Source of the DNA: Sorangium cellulosum
GTDB taxonomy: Bacteria; Myxococcota_A; Polyangia; Polyangiales; Polyangiaceae
Assembly (NCBI RefSeq): GCF_004135735.1
Contig: NZ_CP012670.1
Location: 7,270,501 to 7,334,500 of the forward strand
Direction of reading: 5' to 3'
Length of the DNA stretch: 64,000 nt
In this document: positions 27,699 through 37,506 of the stretch, piece after piece
How positions within the stretch are numbered: position 1 is the first letter of the stretch
Layout: every line of letters starts with the position of its first letter
Position numbers and translations under genes: made by a program
The notes under the pieces: model-generated
Databases searched by the model: none
Told to the model about the DNA's origin: nothing
Seen by the model: the letters and a program-made list of their open reading frames with translations, nothing else

Positions 27699-28022
27699 CG
27701 GAAGCAAGCGGCGCGCTCGTGCCGAGCCCGGTCGGGCGCGCCCCGCGGAGGATAGGCGGATCGATCTCCGCAGGGCACCGGATTCTTCCGTCGCCGCGGA
27801 CCCCGGCGTGGTGGTCGTGGTCCGGTCTCCGCGCGCTCCGCGCGCTCCGCGCTCTCCGCGCCTTCCAGGCGATCGCCGCCGGACATCGCCGGACCGGATC
27901 GCCCCGGGCAGGCGCCCGGACGGATCGGCCAGGATCGCCCCAGGCGAGCGGCCGGACAGCGCCGAGCGCGGCCTCGCGGGTGTCCTTTCCTCGCGGCGTC
28001 CGCCGCCCTAGCGTGCGCCCTC
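27699..28022. other. Divergent intergenic region with short repeats
   Basis: Lies between the outer-membrane barrel and hutH start codons. It contains a CGCGCTC tandem run near 27826-27865 and imperfect copies of GGATCGCCCCGGGCAGG at 27897 and 27930. These may be slippage products. It should include the promoters of both genes, but no boxes are clear. Confidence 0.5.
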
Positions 28023-29597
<1,575 letters not shown>

Positions 29598-29686
29598 TTT
29601 TTTCTGTAACACAAATTACATCTAGGACGATTCTTTGGAAATCTGATTCGAGTCATCGGAATGCAAATGCTCCATCGAACGGCGAG

Positions 29687-30052
29687 ATGCTGTACATTGG
29701 CGCAGTGCCCATTCCGGTCAGCACCCCGCCGTTTCCATTCGATGCCGTGCGAGACCTGCTCGGCGTGGTGAGGGCGATTTACGCTGCGGCCAAGGACGGG
29801 GGGGCGTCGCGGGAGGAGCTCGCGCGCATCGCCCGGGTGGGCAAGGAGCTGAGCCGGGCGCTGGATCTGGCGGGGGCTCCCCAGCAGGGGGCCTCGGGTC
29901 AGGCGGCGGCGTGGAAGGTGACGGACAAGGCGATGCTGCAGGTGAACGACCTGGTCGACCCGCTCACGCCGGCGGCGCCGCTCCTCCTGGCTGCCCGGAG
30001 CCGCGTCGCGGGGAGCCGGCTGTCGATGCGCAGCAAGCCGCAGGCGCGGTAG
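29687..30052 (+). CDS. Small protein, unknown
   Basis: 121 residues if started at the ATG at 29687; a GTG at 29705 is equally possible. A hydrophobic/aliphatic N-terminus with the patch PFPFDAVRDLLGVVRAIYAAAK, then helices and a basic C-terminus. The upstream 90 bases are unusually AT-rich and include TACATT-like boxes that could be promoter elements. No family recognised. Weak ribosome-binding site. Confidence 0.55.
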   Translation: MLYIGAVPIPVSTPPFPFDAVRDLLGVVRAIYAAAKDGGASREELARIARVGKELSRALDLAGAPQQGASGQAAAWKVTDKAMLQVNDLVDPLTPAAPLLLAARSRVAGSRLSMRSKPQAR

Positions 30053-30140
30053 GGGGGCAGCTACCCCTCGGACAAGAGCCGACACGGCCCGACCGGGGCG
30101 GGGAACAAGGGCCGCGGGACCTGCCGCTGGGCTGGAATCG

Positions 30141-30341
30141 TCAGCGGCGGCCGAAGAACCTGCGGCCCCGCGCCCGCTCGGCGTCGCGCCGGATGCCTTG
30201 CATCACCACGCGGATGAGCTCGCGGGTGTAGGCGCGCTTGTCGTGGCGCTTGTGCTCGGGCAGCCTGACGCCCAGCGCGTGGGCGAGACGCTCCACGTTC
30301 TCTACCTTGGCCTCACGCAGACACTCGATGTCCAGATCCAT
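30141..30341 (-). CDS. Small basic protein, unknown
   Basis: 66 residues, ATG at 30341 preceded by AGGGGGAG. Helical, rich in Arg and Lys (HKRHDKRAYTRELIRVV), with a FFGRR C-terminus. Charged and without Cys or signal, so probably cytosolic, possibly nucleic-acid binding; this is a guess from composition. No family recognised. Confidence 0.6.
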   Translation of the reverse strand: MDLDIECLREAKVENVERLAHALGVRLPEHKRHDKRAYTRELIRVVMQGIRRDAERARGRRFFGRR

Positions 30342-30426
30342 GTGCGATGTGGCGCTCCCCCTTAATCGAACCCCCGTCGATTGTCGAGCCCGGAGGACGC
30401 GGAGCGAACGGCGCGCCGGCTGCCAT

Positions 30427-30487
30427 CAGACCGTGACGGGCGCGCCGCGTCTCGGGCCAGACCGTGACGGGCGCGCGGCGTCTCGGG
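30427..30487. repeat. Tandem duplication, 31-bp period
   Basis: Two copies of a 30-base segment beginning CAGACCGTGACGGGCG and ending CGTCTCGGG, 31 bases apart, with one substitution (GCGCCGCG/GCGCGGCG). Simple duplication upstream of the sigma-like fragment. Confidence 0.85.
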
Positions 30488-30586
30488 CAGGTCGGCGGAC
30501 CGAGCCGCCCCGCCGCCCGTCCCCCGGCGCGCCCCCAAGGCCCTCCCGGTCGACGAGACGGGCGCCGTGATCGGGCTCGTGGGCTG

Positions 30587-30661
30587 GGGAGCCCGGCCGA
30601 TGTGGTGGATGATCTGGCTCAGGAGGCGTTCCTGGCCGTGATCGCCAGGATCGGTGAGGGA
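30587..30661 (+). pseudogene. Possible ECF sigma-factor region 2 remnant
   Basis: In one plus frame a short protein-like run reads GSPADVVDDLAQEAFLAVI, close to region 2.2 of ECF sigma factors (typically DAEDLVQEVFLRV). No start, no region 4 and no continuing frame are visible, so if real it is only a scrap of a deleted sigma-factor gene. Boundaries approximate. Confidence 0.4.
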
Positions 30662-30716
30662 GAAGGGAGCCCAGACGCCTCGGAGGCGTCAAGCCCGAGC
30701 CGCGAAGGCCCAGCGG

Positions 30717-31904
30717 TCATCTCATCGACACGCTCACATCAGCAGACCCGCTGCTCTGATACCCTTCCACGACCATCGAGACCTCGTACAAGTTCCCCAT
30801 GTTCATCCCCAACCTCTCCCATGCATTGAAGTGATTGGCGACGGTGATGGTCCCGCTCGCACGCTTCTCCTTCCGGACGCTCCAGTACTGATAGAACGTC
30901 TTGGTACCTTCGATGGAGGGCTGGTTGACCCGCTGGGTCCGATAGATGTCGTAGGTGCCGCCATCGCTGGTGACGGTGCCCATGAACCCCTCCCCGCCCG
31001 GGGGACGCCAGCTGCCCCAGCTATCGATGATGTAGTACTCCACGAGCGGGCTCGTCGTCCACCCGTAGACACCCAGGTACGAATTGCCGTTCGGCCGGTA
31101 GTCGGCGTCGTAGGTCACGATCTGATTCTTCGAGCCGGGCCTGATCCCCTTGCGCCCCAGCAGATTATTGATGTTGCTCCACTCGACGCTGAAGCCATCC
31201 GCCGTGTTCGTCAGGCATCCGCTCCCCTGGTCCTTCCAGTACTCATAGGTGAGGCCGCAGTGGTTGCCAGTTTGATTGCTGCAGACCCTCTGGTCGGGTG
31301 TCGAGCACGTGTTGGGTGTGCCGCCGCCGCTGCCGCCGCCCGCCCCGCCGCTGCCGCCCGCCCCGCCGCTGCCGCCCGCCCCGCCGGCCCCCGAGCTGCT
31401 GCTCGACGACGAGCTCGAGCTGCTGCTCGACGACGAGCTCGAGCTGCTGCTCGACGACGAGCTCGAGCTGCTGCTCGAGGAGGTGGAGCTATCCGAGCCT
31501 CCGGTGCCGGTGACCGACACGATCGAAGGCCTGCCGGTGCCTTTCCCGCAGAACCCGAACCTCGCGTTGTCCTTGTTCCAGCTCATGTTCGTGGCGATGA
31601 GCTGCCCGGCGGACGAGCCGGACGGATCGAAGTTCGCGCTCCACGAGCCCGTCACCGTCGTGCCGTTGAGGCCGATCACCACGCGCCAGCCGTCCCGGCC
31701 GGTCGCGTTCTTGACCGTCACGTCCGCGCAGTAACCATCTTGCCAGCTCGACTGAACGGCGAGGGTCGCCGACGAGCCGTCCGGGCCCTCCAGCGCGGAG
31801 TCCAGGAGCTCGATGTCCTCGGCCTCGATGTGCTCGACGCTGCACGCCAGCAGGCCGCATGCGATCGAAGCGGATAAGTAGCCAAGTAAGGGAGCGATGC
31901 GCAT
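30717..31904 (-). CDS. Secreted CBM2-GH11 endo-1,4-beta-xylanase
   Basis: 395 residues. Signal/lipobox-like SIACGLLAC, then a family-2 carbohydrate-binding module (about 45-130: SSWQDGYCADVTV, WSANFDPSG, FGFCGKG). A Ser-rich linker (about 140-170) and Gly/Ala linker lead to a GH11 catalytic domain (about 195-395). Catalytic glutamates: nucleophile Glu289 in PLVEYY and acid/base Glu380 in VVEGYQSSG. It should bind cellulose and cleave xylan outside the cell, fitting a plant-debris lifestyle. Third positions are less G/C-biased than in neighbouring genes. RBS GGAGAAACC before the ATG at 31904. Confidence 0.92.
   Translation of the reverse strand: MRIAPLLGYLSASIACGLLACSVEHIEAEDIELLDSALEGPDGSSATLAVQSSWQDGYCADVTVKNATGRDGWRVVIGLNGTTVTGSWSANFDPSGSSAGQLIATNMSWNKDNARFGFCGKGTGRPSIVSVTGTGGSDSSTSSSSSSSSSSSSSSSSSSSSSSSSSSSSSSGAGGAGGSGGAGGSGGAGGGSGGGTPNTCSTPDQRVCSNQTGNHCGLTYEYWKDQGSGCLTNTADGFSVEWSNINNLLGRKGIRPGSKNQIVTYDADYRPNGNSYLGVYGWTTSPLVEYYIIDSWGSWRPPGGEGFMGTVTSDGGTYDIYRTQRVNQPSIEGTKTFYQYWSVRKEKRASGTITVANHFNAWERLGMNMGNLYEVSMVVEGYQSSGSADVSVSMR
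31393..31488. repeat. 24-bp repeats encoding poly-Ser linker
   Basis: Four tandem copies of a 24-base unit (plus-strand sequence begins GAGCTGCTGCTCGACGAC) inside the xylanase gene. On the coding strand they give a Ser-only stretch between the carbohydrate-binding and catalytic domains. In-frame expansion can change linker length. Confidence 0.9.
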
Positions 31905-32998
31905 TTAAGGTTTCTCCATGATCGGACCGGCGGAGTCGCGGGCTTCTGCTCGAAACGGAGTCGTGAACCATCGAGACGCCCGCGAGCCCTCCGATCCTTT
32001 GGTTAGAGTTCAAAATTTTTCGACCCGCGTGCCCGTGATCCCGGGAATCCCGATGATCATCGATGCCCCCGCGGGCCTGCGCCGACCACATGCCTGGCAA
32101 TCACGATGTTTGTCGGACAGATGCTCACACACAAACACCCCGTGTGATGGGGCCGGGCGCCTGCTCAGATGTAAGCAAGAACAACGCGGGCACGCGGCCG
32201 CAAGAAGCAAGCAATCCCGGCAATGGCATCACTCGGAGTCGTCCCTGGGCGATCCTGCAACCGGCTGCGGCCCCCGGCCGAGGACGGTCCGGACCGCCAA
32301 GGGAGATTAGAACATTCACACAAACAGGGGGCGAAAGTCAAGACTCTTTTCTTAGTCGAGGCCGTTTTGCCGCGCTTTGCCGTACAGTGTCCGTTCGGCG
32401 TACAGCCACGTTGTGCGCGTGGGTTCGATCATAGAACCCAGACTCGTTCACTCTCCTGGGAAAGCGACTCTATATCGATAATCGACCCATCATGCATCGA
32501 CGGGGCCCTCTTCAGTGCCGCAGTCCGCTCGCGGGTGGTGCGGGGCGGCCCTCCGCGCACCGCCCAACCCCGGCCGATCGGGATCATCCGGCCTCGCGGG
32601 AAAACTCCACGAAGAACGTTGCCGGACCGTCGGGATCAGCCTGGTGCAGCACCTCGGGCTTGACGAGTCCGGGGGACTCCGGATCGCGCAGCATCCCTCG
32701 ACCGCCGAGCCCGTCGATGCGATACCGGAGCCGCCCGAGGCTGGGCGGCACGGGCGCCGTCGACACCTCCTCCCCGGCGTCCGGAGGTCTGCGCTGCCTC
32801 GTCCAGGCGCCGAGGCGCTGCCCGCCGATGTCCTCGAGCACCATGGACCTCGGACATGCGACGTGCTCGCTTCACAGGAGGACCTGCGAGCGCGTACCCT
32901 TGCGCGCGCGGCATGCTCGCCGGCCCGGGCGAGCCGGGGTGAAGGCTCGATGGACCACCTCGGGCGACCTGCAACGCAAGACGATCCGCACGCGACCC
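31905..32998. other. Long gene-poor region
   Basis: About 1.1 kb upstream of both the xylanase (minus) and the PEGA protein (plus). The first 580 bases are lower in GC, including TTCAAAATTTTTCGACC near 32005, and should carry the xylanase promoter. From 32490 to 32990 frames on both strands are open. The best is minus-strand 32584-32844 (86 codons), but its third-position bias is only moderate and no start signal is clear. I call no gene. Confidence 0.45.
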
Positions 32999-34048
32999 AT
33001 GCACGTCCCCCTCCCAGCAGCGAAGCACTCACCACCGATCGCTCTCGTGGCCCTGTGCGCCTTGTGCGCCTTGTGCGCCGCGCCTACACGGGCCGAGGCG
33101 CAGTCGGGCCCGCCTCCAGAGTCGCTGTCGCCGTATCCACCGTCGCTGTCGCCGCGTCCACCGTCGCCGTCGACGCCGCCTGCGGCGGTGGAGGCGCCGC
33201 CGCCCCGTCCCTCACCGTCGCCGCCGCCATGGCACCAGGGCATCTCCGACGATCGAAAGCAGCAGGCGCACGTGCGCTTCACGGAGGCGCGGGCGCTGCA
33301 CCGGCGCATGATGCTCGTCGAGGCGCGGGCGAAATACGAAGAGGCGCTGGCTGCCTGGGAGCACCCGGAGCTCCGGCTCTATCTCGGGCGGTTGTTGAGG
33401 AGCATCGGGCTGCCGCTCCTGGCCTACGAGAACCTGCGACTCGCCCTGCGATGGGGGCCCGGGACGCTCGAGCCAGAGAAAGAGCAGGAGGCGCGCGCGA
33501 CGATACGCGCGCTCATGGAGAGCGAGCTCGCCGCCATCGAGATCCGCTGCGATGAGCCGGGCGCTGCCGTGCTGCTCGACGGCAAACCCTGGTTCATCGG
33601 CCCCGGCACCGAGCGTCGGATGGTCACGCCCGGAGAGCACATCGTCATGGTGAAGAGGGACGGCTACTCCACGATCGTCAAACCCATCCTCGTGATCGCC
33701 GGCAGAGAGGCCTCCGGCCAGCTCGCGCGGCGCGTCGATACCGTCGTTGCCCCGCCGCCGTGGCCCAGGTGGATCCCCTGGGCCGTGCTCGGGGCAGGCG
33801 CGGCCCTGGGCGCCGCTGGCGGCGGGCTGATGTGGAGCGGAGAGGCGGACAGGGGCAACCAGGGCGGCGACGACGTCGCGATCGGCGCCTTCATCGCCGG
33901 CGGGGCGATAGCGGTCACGGGGACGGTCCTGCTCCTCATGAACAGGCCACAGGCCTACCGCATCCACGATCGGGGCGAGGTGAAGGTCGAGCTCCGGCCC
34001 ATCGCGTCGCTCGGGACTGGGGGGCTGTCGGCCCGGCTCGTGTTCTGA
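32999..34048 (+). CDS. PEGA-domain secreted protein
   Basis: 349 residues from the ATG at 32999. Signal peptide about 1-33 (IALVALCALCALCAAPTRAEA). A Pro/Ser-rich segment follows, then a TPR-like helical part (KYEEALAAWEHPELRLYLGRLL), a PEGA domain (about 182-235: CDEPGAAVLLDGKPW, GEHIVMVKRDGYSTI), and a Gly-rich hydrophobic region with two possible membrane spans (WAVLGAGAALGAAGGGLM; AIGAFIAGGAIAVTGTVLLL). Common in myxobacterial envelope proteins; function unknown. Upstream readings of the frame are Arg/Ser-rich. Confidence 0.75.
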   Translation: MHVPLPAAKHSPPIALVALCALCALCAAPTRAEAQSGPPPESLSPYPPSLSPRPPSPSTPPAAVEAPPPRPSPSPPPWHQGISDDRKQQAHVRFTEARALHRRMMLVEARAKYEEALAAWEHPELRLYLGRLLRSIGLPLLAYENLRLALRWGPGTLEPEKEQEARATIRALMESELAAIEIRCDEPGAAVLLDGKPWFIGPGTERRMVTPGEHIVMVKRDGYSTIVKPILVIAGREASGQLARRVDTVVAPPPWPRWIPWAVLGAGAALGAAGGGLMWSGEADRGNQGGDDVAIGAFIAGGAIAVTGTVLLLMNRPQAYRIHDRGEVKVELRPIASLGTGGLSARLVF

Positions 34049-34515
34049 TCCGGCGGAGCCGGGGCGCGCCGGCACGTCGCGCGCGGCGCATCGAGCGTGC
34101 GGCGCATCGAGCGTGCGGCGCAGCGCGACGGCAAGGCGCTCGAAGCCCTCTGCGGTGCCGCCGACGGGTTCTGCGAGGACGAGGCGCGCCCGCGCGCGCC
34201 CCTGCCCGGCCCTCCGCCGCCCGGCGCCGCGTTCGAGGCGCTCGGGACGCAGCGGACGTCGGGTGAGCGGATCCGGCGCTCTACCCCGACCACCGCCTGG
34301 GCGCTTCGCCCTGACGTCGTGCGCGCCCTCCGCGCCCGAATCGCTCCCGGTGCGCGGCCAGGACGGCGGCCGAGCCTGGGCTCGGGGAGCTCGCCCCGCT
34401 CAACCCCGCGATCCCGGACCGCTGCGCCGACAAGGCGGCGGGAGAGGGCGGACCCGGCCCATCATGGGGCGAGGGCGCCGCACCGGCAACGGTCGAAAAG
34501 GCCAATGATTTCGCC
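34049..34515. other. Gap before tRNA-Leu
   Basis: About 470 bases with open frames on both strands but no clear codon bias. One plus-strand frame from 34097 runs through the tRNA gene and is therefore unlikely to be coding. No repeat or hairpin stands out. Confidence 0.5.
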
Positions 34516-34601
34516 TGGTAGCCCCGCCCGGACTCGAACCGGGACGCCCGTACGGGCCGCGGATTTTAAATCCACCGCGTCTGCCATTTCGCCACGGGGC
34601 C
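34516..34601 (-). tRNA. tRNA-Leu (UAA)
   Basis: Minus-strand cloverleaf of 86 nt including an encoded CCA. Acceptor GGCCCCG pairs with CGGGGCT (one G-U). The anticodon loop TTTAAAA gives anticodon UAA for Leu. There is a long variable arm and a T-arm CCCGG-TTCGAGT-CCGGG. The length and variable arm are those of a type II tRNA. Confidence 0.95.
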
Positions 34602-35508
34602 AACTGGTTGATAATGTAGTATATTATCGCTTCGTCCCGCGCCGCACCACCCCCTTCGCTGTCCGTCCCGCTGGCGTGATCCTCGTGCTCTGGGCTCGCC
34701 TCGGCGAGGGAAGCTAGCTCGCTGAGGGCCAGCTCTGCAAAGGTCCTGGCCGCCCGGCGGCCCCTGTGGCCCACGACGGAGCTCCGGTGCCCGATCCGAT
34801 CGGCGGGCCAGCGGCCGCGCGCCCTCGTCGGGGCAGAAGCACGCCTTCGCCATCGCGGAGCCGAGCCTCGAGAGGCGGCCGCGGGGGAGCTGGCTGGTCG
34901 CGACGAGGCGGCAGGCGGAGGACGGGCGATCGCCATGAGCCGATGCGCGCATCACCACGGGCCGATGCGAGCGCTGCGCGACGTGACCGCGAGACGCGGG
35001 CGACGTCGCCGGGAGCGCGCGCACGACGCGCTCCGCGTCGGTGAGCCCTCGGACGCGGCCACCGCCGAGCTGCCGCCGGGCCCCCCTCGCCTGGCGACCA
35101 TCGCGTCGCGCGTGACCTGGCGCGAGGCGCGCAGCCGAACGGCCAGGTCGGCGACGAGCTCCTCGCGCTGCGCGCGCCTGCCCCCTCCCGGTCCGTCAGA
35201 GCTCCGACGCCAGCGCTCGCGGCCGCCACGGCCCGCGCGCGCTCGAGCGAACGTGGCCCGCCAAACATCGATTCTCCAGGAGCATCCCGCGGAGGTCCTC
35301 TCAAGGCCGGGCGGGCGCGACGTTGAGGCTTGACAGCCCCAAAGCGCCTTGGGGCTCATTCCTCTTTCCAGAGCGTCCTTGGTTCATCTCTCCCTCAGAA
35401 ACGTTTTGAATTACATTCTCCCGCGAGCTGGAGCCGCCGATGAACCCATCACCCAGACAATGTGACCCCACCCCCCAGCCGTTGGCCCGACGGGCGCAGG
35501 CGTAGGCG
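34602..35508. other. Gene-free stretch
   Basis: About 900 bases between tRNA-Leu and the anti-sigma-like gene. Frames on both strands have mixed third positions. Most of it appears to be decayed or noncoding. It ends with a hairpin at 35335-35356 and then an AT-richer segment (CGTTTTGAATTACATTC) before the gene at 35509, likely promoter sequence. Confidence 0.5.
35335..35356. terminator. Hairpin, possible terminator
   Basis: Perfect 8-bp stem AGCCCCAA / TTGGGGCT with a 6-base loop. A weak pyrimidine-rich run (CATTCCTCTTTCC) follows on the plus strand but not a true T-run, so its role as a terminator is tentative. Confidence 0.4.
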
Positions 35509-35979
35509 ATGCAGCCATTGCTGAACACCTCCATCCGACCGGTGTGGAGCAGTATACGCGCGCCCCGAGCCTCGGTGCGTGAAGTGCTCGCGCAGTATCC
35601 TAGCGCCTTGGTGGACGCGGCCGCGATGACAGCCTGCGAGCTGCTGGAGAACGCCATCAAGTACGGCGACGAGGTGCCCGCGGCGCCAACCATTCTCTTC
35701 AGGCTCGGCCTGGCCGGCGGCAGGCTCGATATCGTCACCGTCAACGACTGCACCGACCACAGCTCGGCCAGCCGACTGCTCCGACGCATCCAGCCCCTGC
35801 GCGACGCGCCAAACAAGATGGATCCGTACATCGAACGGCTCCAGGAGATGCTCCACGGCCCGAGCGAGAGCGCCAACCTCGGGCTCTACAGGATCGCGCT
35901 GGAGGGCGGGTTCTCGCTCGACGCCACGTACACAGACGAGGTCGTGACCGTGACAGCTATCAGGAGAATTTATGGCTGA
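35509..35979 (+). CDS. Anti-sigma-type ATP-binding regulator (RsbW/slr1658-like)
   Basis: 156 residues. Contains the N-box of HATPase-type anti-sigma/serine kinases, MTACELLENAIKYGDE, a central strand region (LDIVTVNDC) and a late ANLGLYRIALEGGFSLD in place of the G-box. It resembles the slr1658 superfamily and SpoIIAB/RsbW-type regulators, so it would bind a partner protein in the cytosol and perhaps phosphorylate it. It overlaps the next gene (slr1659-like) by 8 bases, as in slr1658-slr1659 pairs. AGGCGTAGGCG precedes the ATG. Confidence 0.75.
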   Translation: MQPLLNTSIRPVWSSIRAPRASVREVLAQYPSALVDAAAMTACELLENAIKYGDEVPAAPTILFRLGLAGGRLDIVTVNDCTDHSSASRLLRRIQPLRDAPNKMDPYIERLQEMLHGPSESANLGLYRIALEGGFSLDATYTDEVVTVTAIRRIYG

Positions 35980-36325
35980 GTGGACGTTTGAGCATGACCG
36001 GCTGATCGTGCGCATCTCCCGGGGCGCGAGCTGCTCACGCATCGAGTGGTCGGGCATCAGCGACATCCGCAACCCCGCCAGCTTCCTGACTCCACTCCTC
36101 GAGGAGTGGTCAGCGAAGCTCAAGGACACGGATGCCACCGTGGACCTGACCAGGCTCGAGTACATGAGCTAGGCCACGGTGAAGCCGCTGATCGAGCTGA
36201 TAAGGCAACTGGACCAAACGAGCCGCGGCGTATTCGTCGTCTTTCGCGAGAACGACTGGCAGCGAGCGCACCGCAACTGCATGGTGGCGCTGGCGCGCAC
36301 CATGAAGAGGACGAAGGTGCAGTGA
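35972..36325 (+). pseudogene. slr1659-superfamily regulator with in-frame amber codon
   Basis: The frame begins MAEWTFEHDRLIVRISR and reads as an slr1659-type small regulator to LTRLEYM-Ser, then meets TAG at 36170-36172. The same frame continues immediately with ATVKPLIELIRQLDQTSRG and ends ...LARTMKRTKVQ at TGA 36323-36325, exactly the second half expected for the family (the family typically has YMNSST or similar here). So the gene is complete except for one nonsense codon. Readthrough would restore 117 residues. It overlaps the genes on both sides. Confidence 0.75.
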
Positions 36326-37377
36326 CTGAAGCGGCCGCGCCCTTCGATGTGCCCATCGTCCTGACCGCGCCGGGGCGGCGTCGTACGACCGGCTTCTCCA
36401 TGGATCTACCATGGCTGGCACCTCCCAGCCAGACGAGCAGCACCATTCGCGCGGGCGAGCGCCTCGATCTCGCGGCTGCCATCCGCGCGACCGAGGCGAT
36501 CTCCGCGGAGCTCGTCATCGATCGGCTGATCGCACGGCTGATGCGGACGCTGCTCGAGAGCGCGGGAGCTCAGCGGGGATGCTTGATCCGCGAGCGCGCC
36601 GGAGCGCTCGCCCTGGAGGCGAGCATGACCATCGATCCCGACACCATGAGCATCGGCGCCCGCGCGCTGCAAGGTAGCGCTGAGGTCCCGGAAGCGCTCG
36701 TGCTCTACGTGGCGCGCACGCGCGAGCTGACGGTCCTGACGGACGTCCACCGTGATACGCGCTTCGCCTCTGACCGATACTTCACCCGGGCTCAGCCCAA
36801 GTCGGCGCTGTGTGTCCCGATGCTGCGCGGCGGAAAGGTCACCGGAGTCCTGTACCTGGAGAACCATATCGCCGCGGACGTGTTCAGCCCTGCTCGATGT
36901 GGATTGCTTCAGTTCCTCGCGACGCAAGCCGCAGTGTCCCTCGAGAACGCCATGCTCTACGGGCGGCTGGACGCCGCGTCCCAGGAGCTCCGGCGCGCGA
37001 ACGAGAACCTCGAAATTACACGTTCACCGAGCCCGATCCGGTTCCTCGAGGCGCTGCGCACCGGCGGCGGGAAGATCCTGCGGCCGGCGACGACCGCGAC
37101 CATGACCTCGAACCAGATCGGTGCGTTGAAGCTGCCGCACCCCGGCGGAGCGTGGGACTTCGGCTTCGGGGTCGCGGTCCTCACGGAGCCCGACCCGAGC
37201 ACGATGCCCTCCGCCGCGGGCACCTGGCAGTGGTTCGGCGCCTACGGCCATCACTTCTGGGTCGATCCGAGCGCGAAGCTCACGGTCGTGGTCTTGACGA
37301 ACACCGCGTTCGCCGGCATGCAAGGCGAGTTTCCCGACGCCGTGCGGCGCGCGGTCTACGACCCCGCGCAGCCGTGA
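36322..37377 (+). CDS. Chimeric GAF-domain protein with beta-lactamase-like tail
   Basis: 351 residues from a GTG overlapping the previous stop by 4 bases. Residues about 50-225 contain the linker and GAF domain usual in large kinase-AAA-GAF-histidine kinase hybrids (RATEAISAELVIDRLIARLM, ESAGAQRGCLI, SALCVPMLRGGKVTGVLYLEN, AAVSLENAMLYGRL). At about residue 232 (nt 37015) it switches abruptly to the C-terminal part of a class-C beta-lactamase/serine hydrolase (WDFGFGVAVL, WQWFGAYGHHFWVDP, TVVVLTNTAFAGM). The catalytic Ser-x-x-Lys part is absent and the kinase parts are missing, so it looks like a deletion fusion. Confidence 0.75.
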   Translation: MTEAAAPFDVPIVLTAPGRRRTTGFSMDLPWLAPPSQTSSTIRAGERLDLAAAIRATEAISAELVIDRLIARLMRTLLESAGAQRGCLIRERAGALALEASMTIDPDTMSIGARALQGSAEVPEALVLYVARTRELTVLTDVHRDTRFASDRYFTRAQPKSALCVPMLRGGKVTGVLYLENHIAADVFSPARCGLLQFLATQAAVSLENAMLYGRLDAASQELRRANENLEITRSPSPIRFLEALRTGGGKILRPATTATMTSNQIGALKLPHPGGAWDFGFGVAVLTEPDPSTMPSAAGTWQWFGAYGHHFWVDPSAKLTVVVLTNTAFAGMQGEFPDAVRRAVYDPAQP

Positions 37378-37506
37378 TGCAGGCGCGCGCCGCGGCGGCG
37401 CGGCTCGTGTCGCCCACCGCCGGGATCGGCCAGCCTCCACCGGCGATCGGGGCGGAGAGGGCGCGTCCGGCCATGAGGCCCGGCCATCCCGTCGACGCCC
37501 CGGGGC

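Larger units (their letters stand above)
30342..30716. other. Gap with direct repeat and sigma-factor-like scrap
   Basis: No intact gene. It contains a 31-bp direct duplication (30427-30487) and, at about 30587-30661, a short stretch resembling sigma-factor region 2, both listed separately. Confidence 0.5.

Noticed and set aside
32584..32844. Possible 86-codon gene, minus strand
   Set aside because: Third-position bias is only moderate, there is no ribosome-binding site and no known motif. It is noted in the gap entry only.
34097..34717. Plus-strand frame
   Set aside because: It reads across the tRNA-Leu gene and shows weak bias.
34946..35359. Possible genes in the gap after tRNA-Leu
   Set aside because: Frames on both strands have mixed third positions and no start signals.
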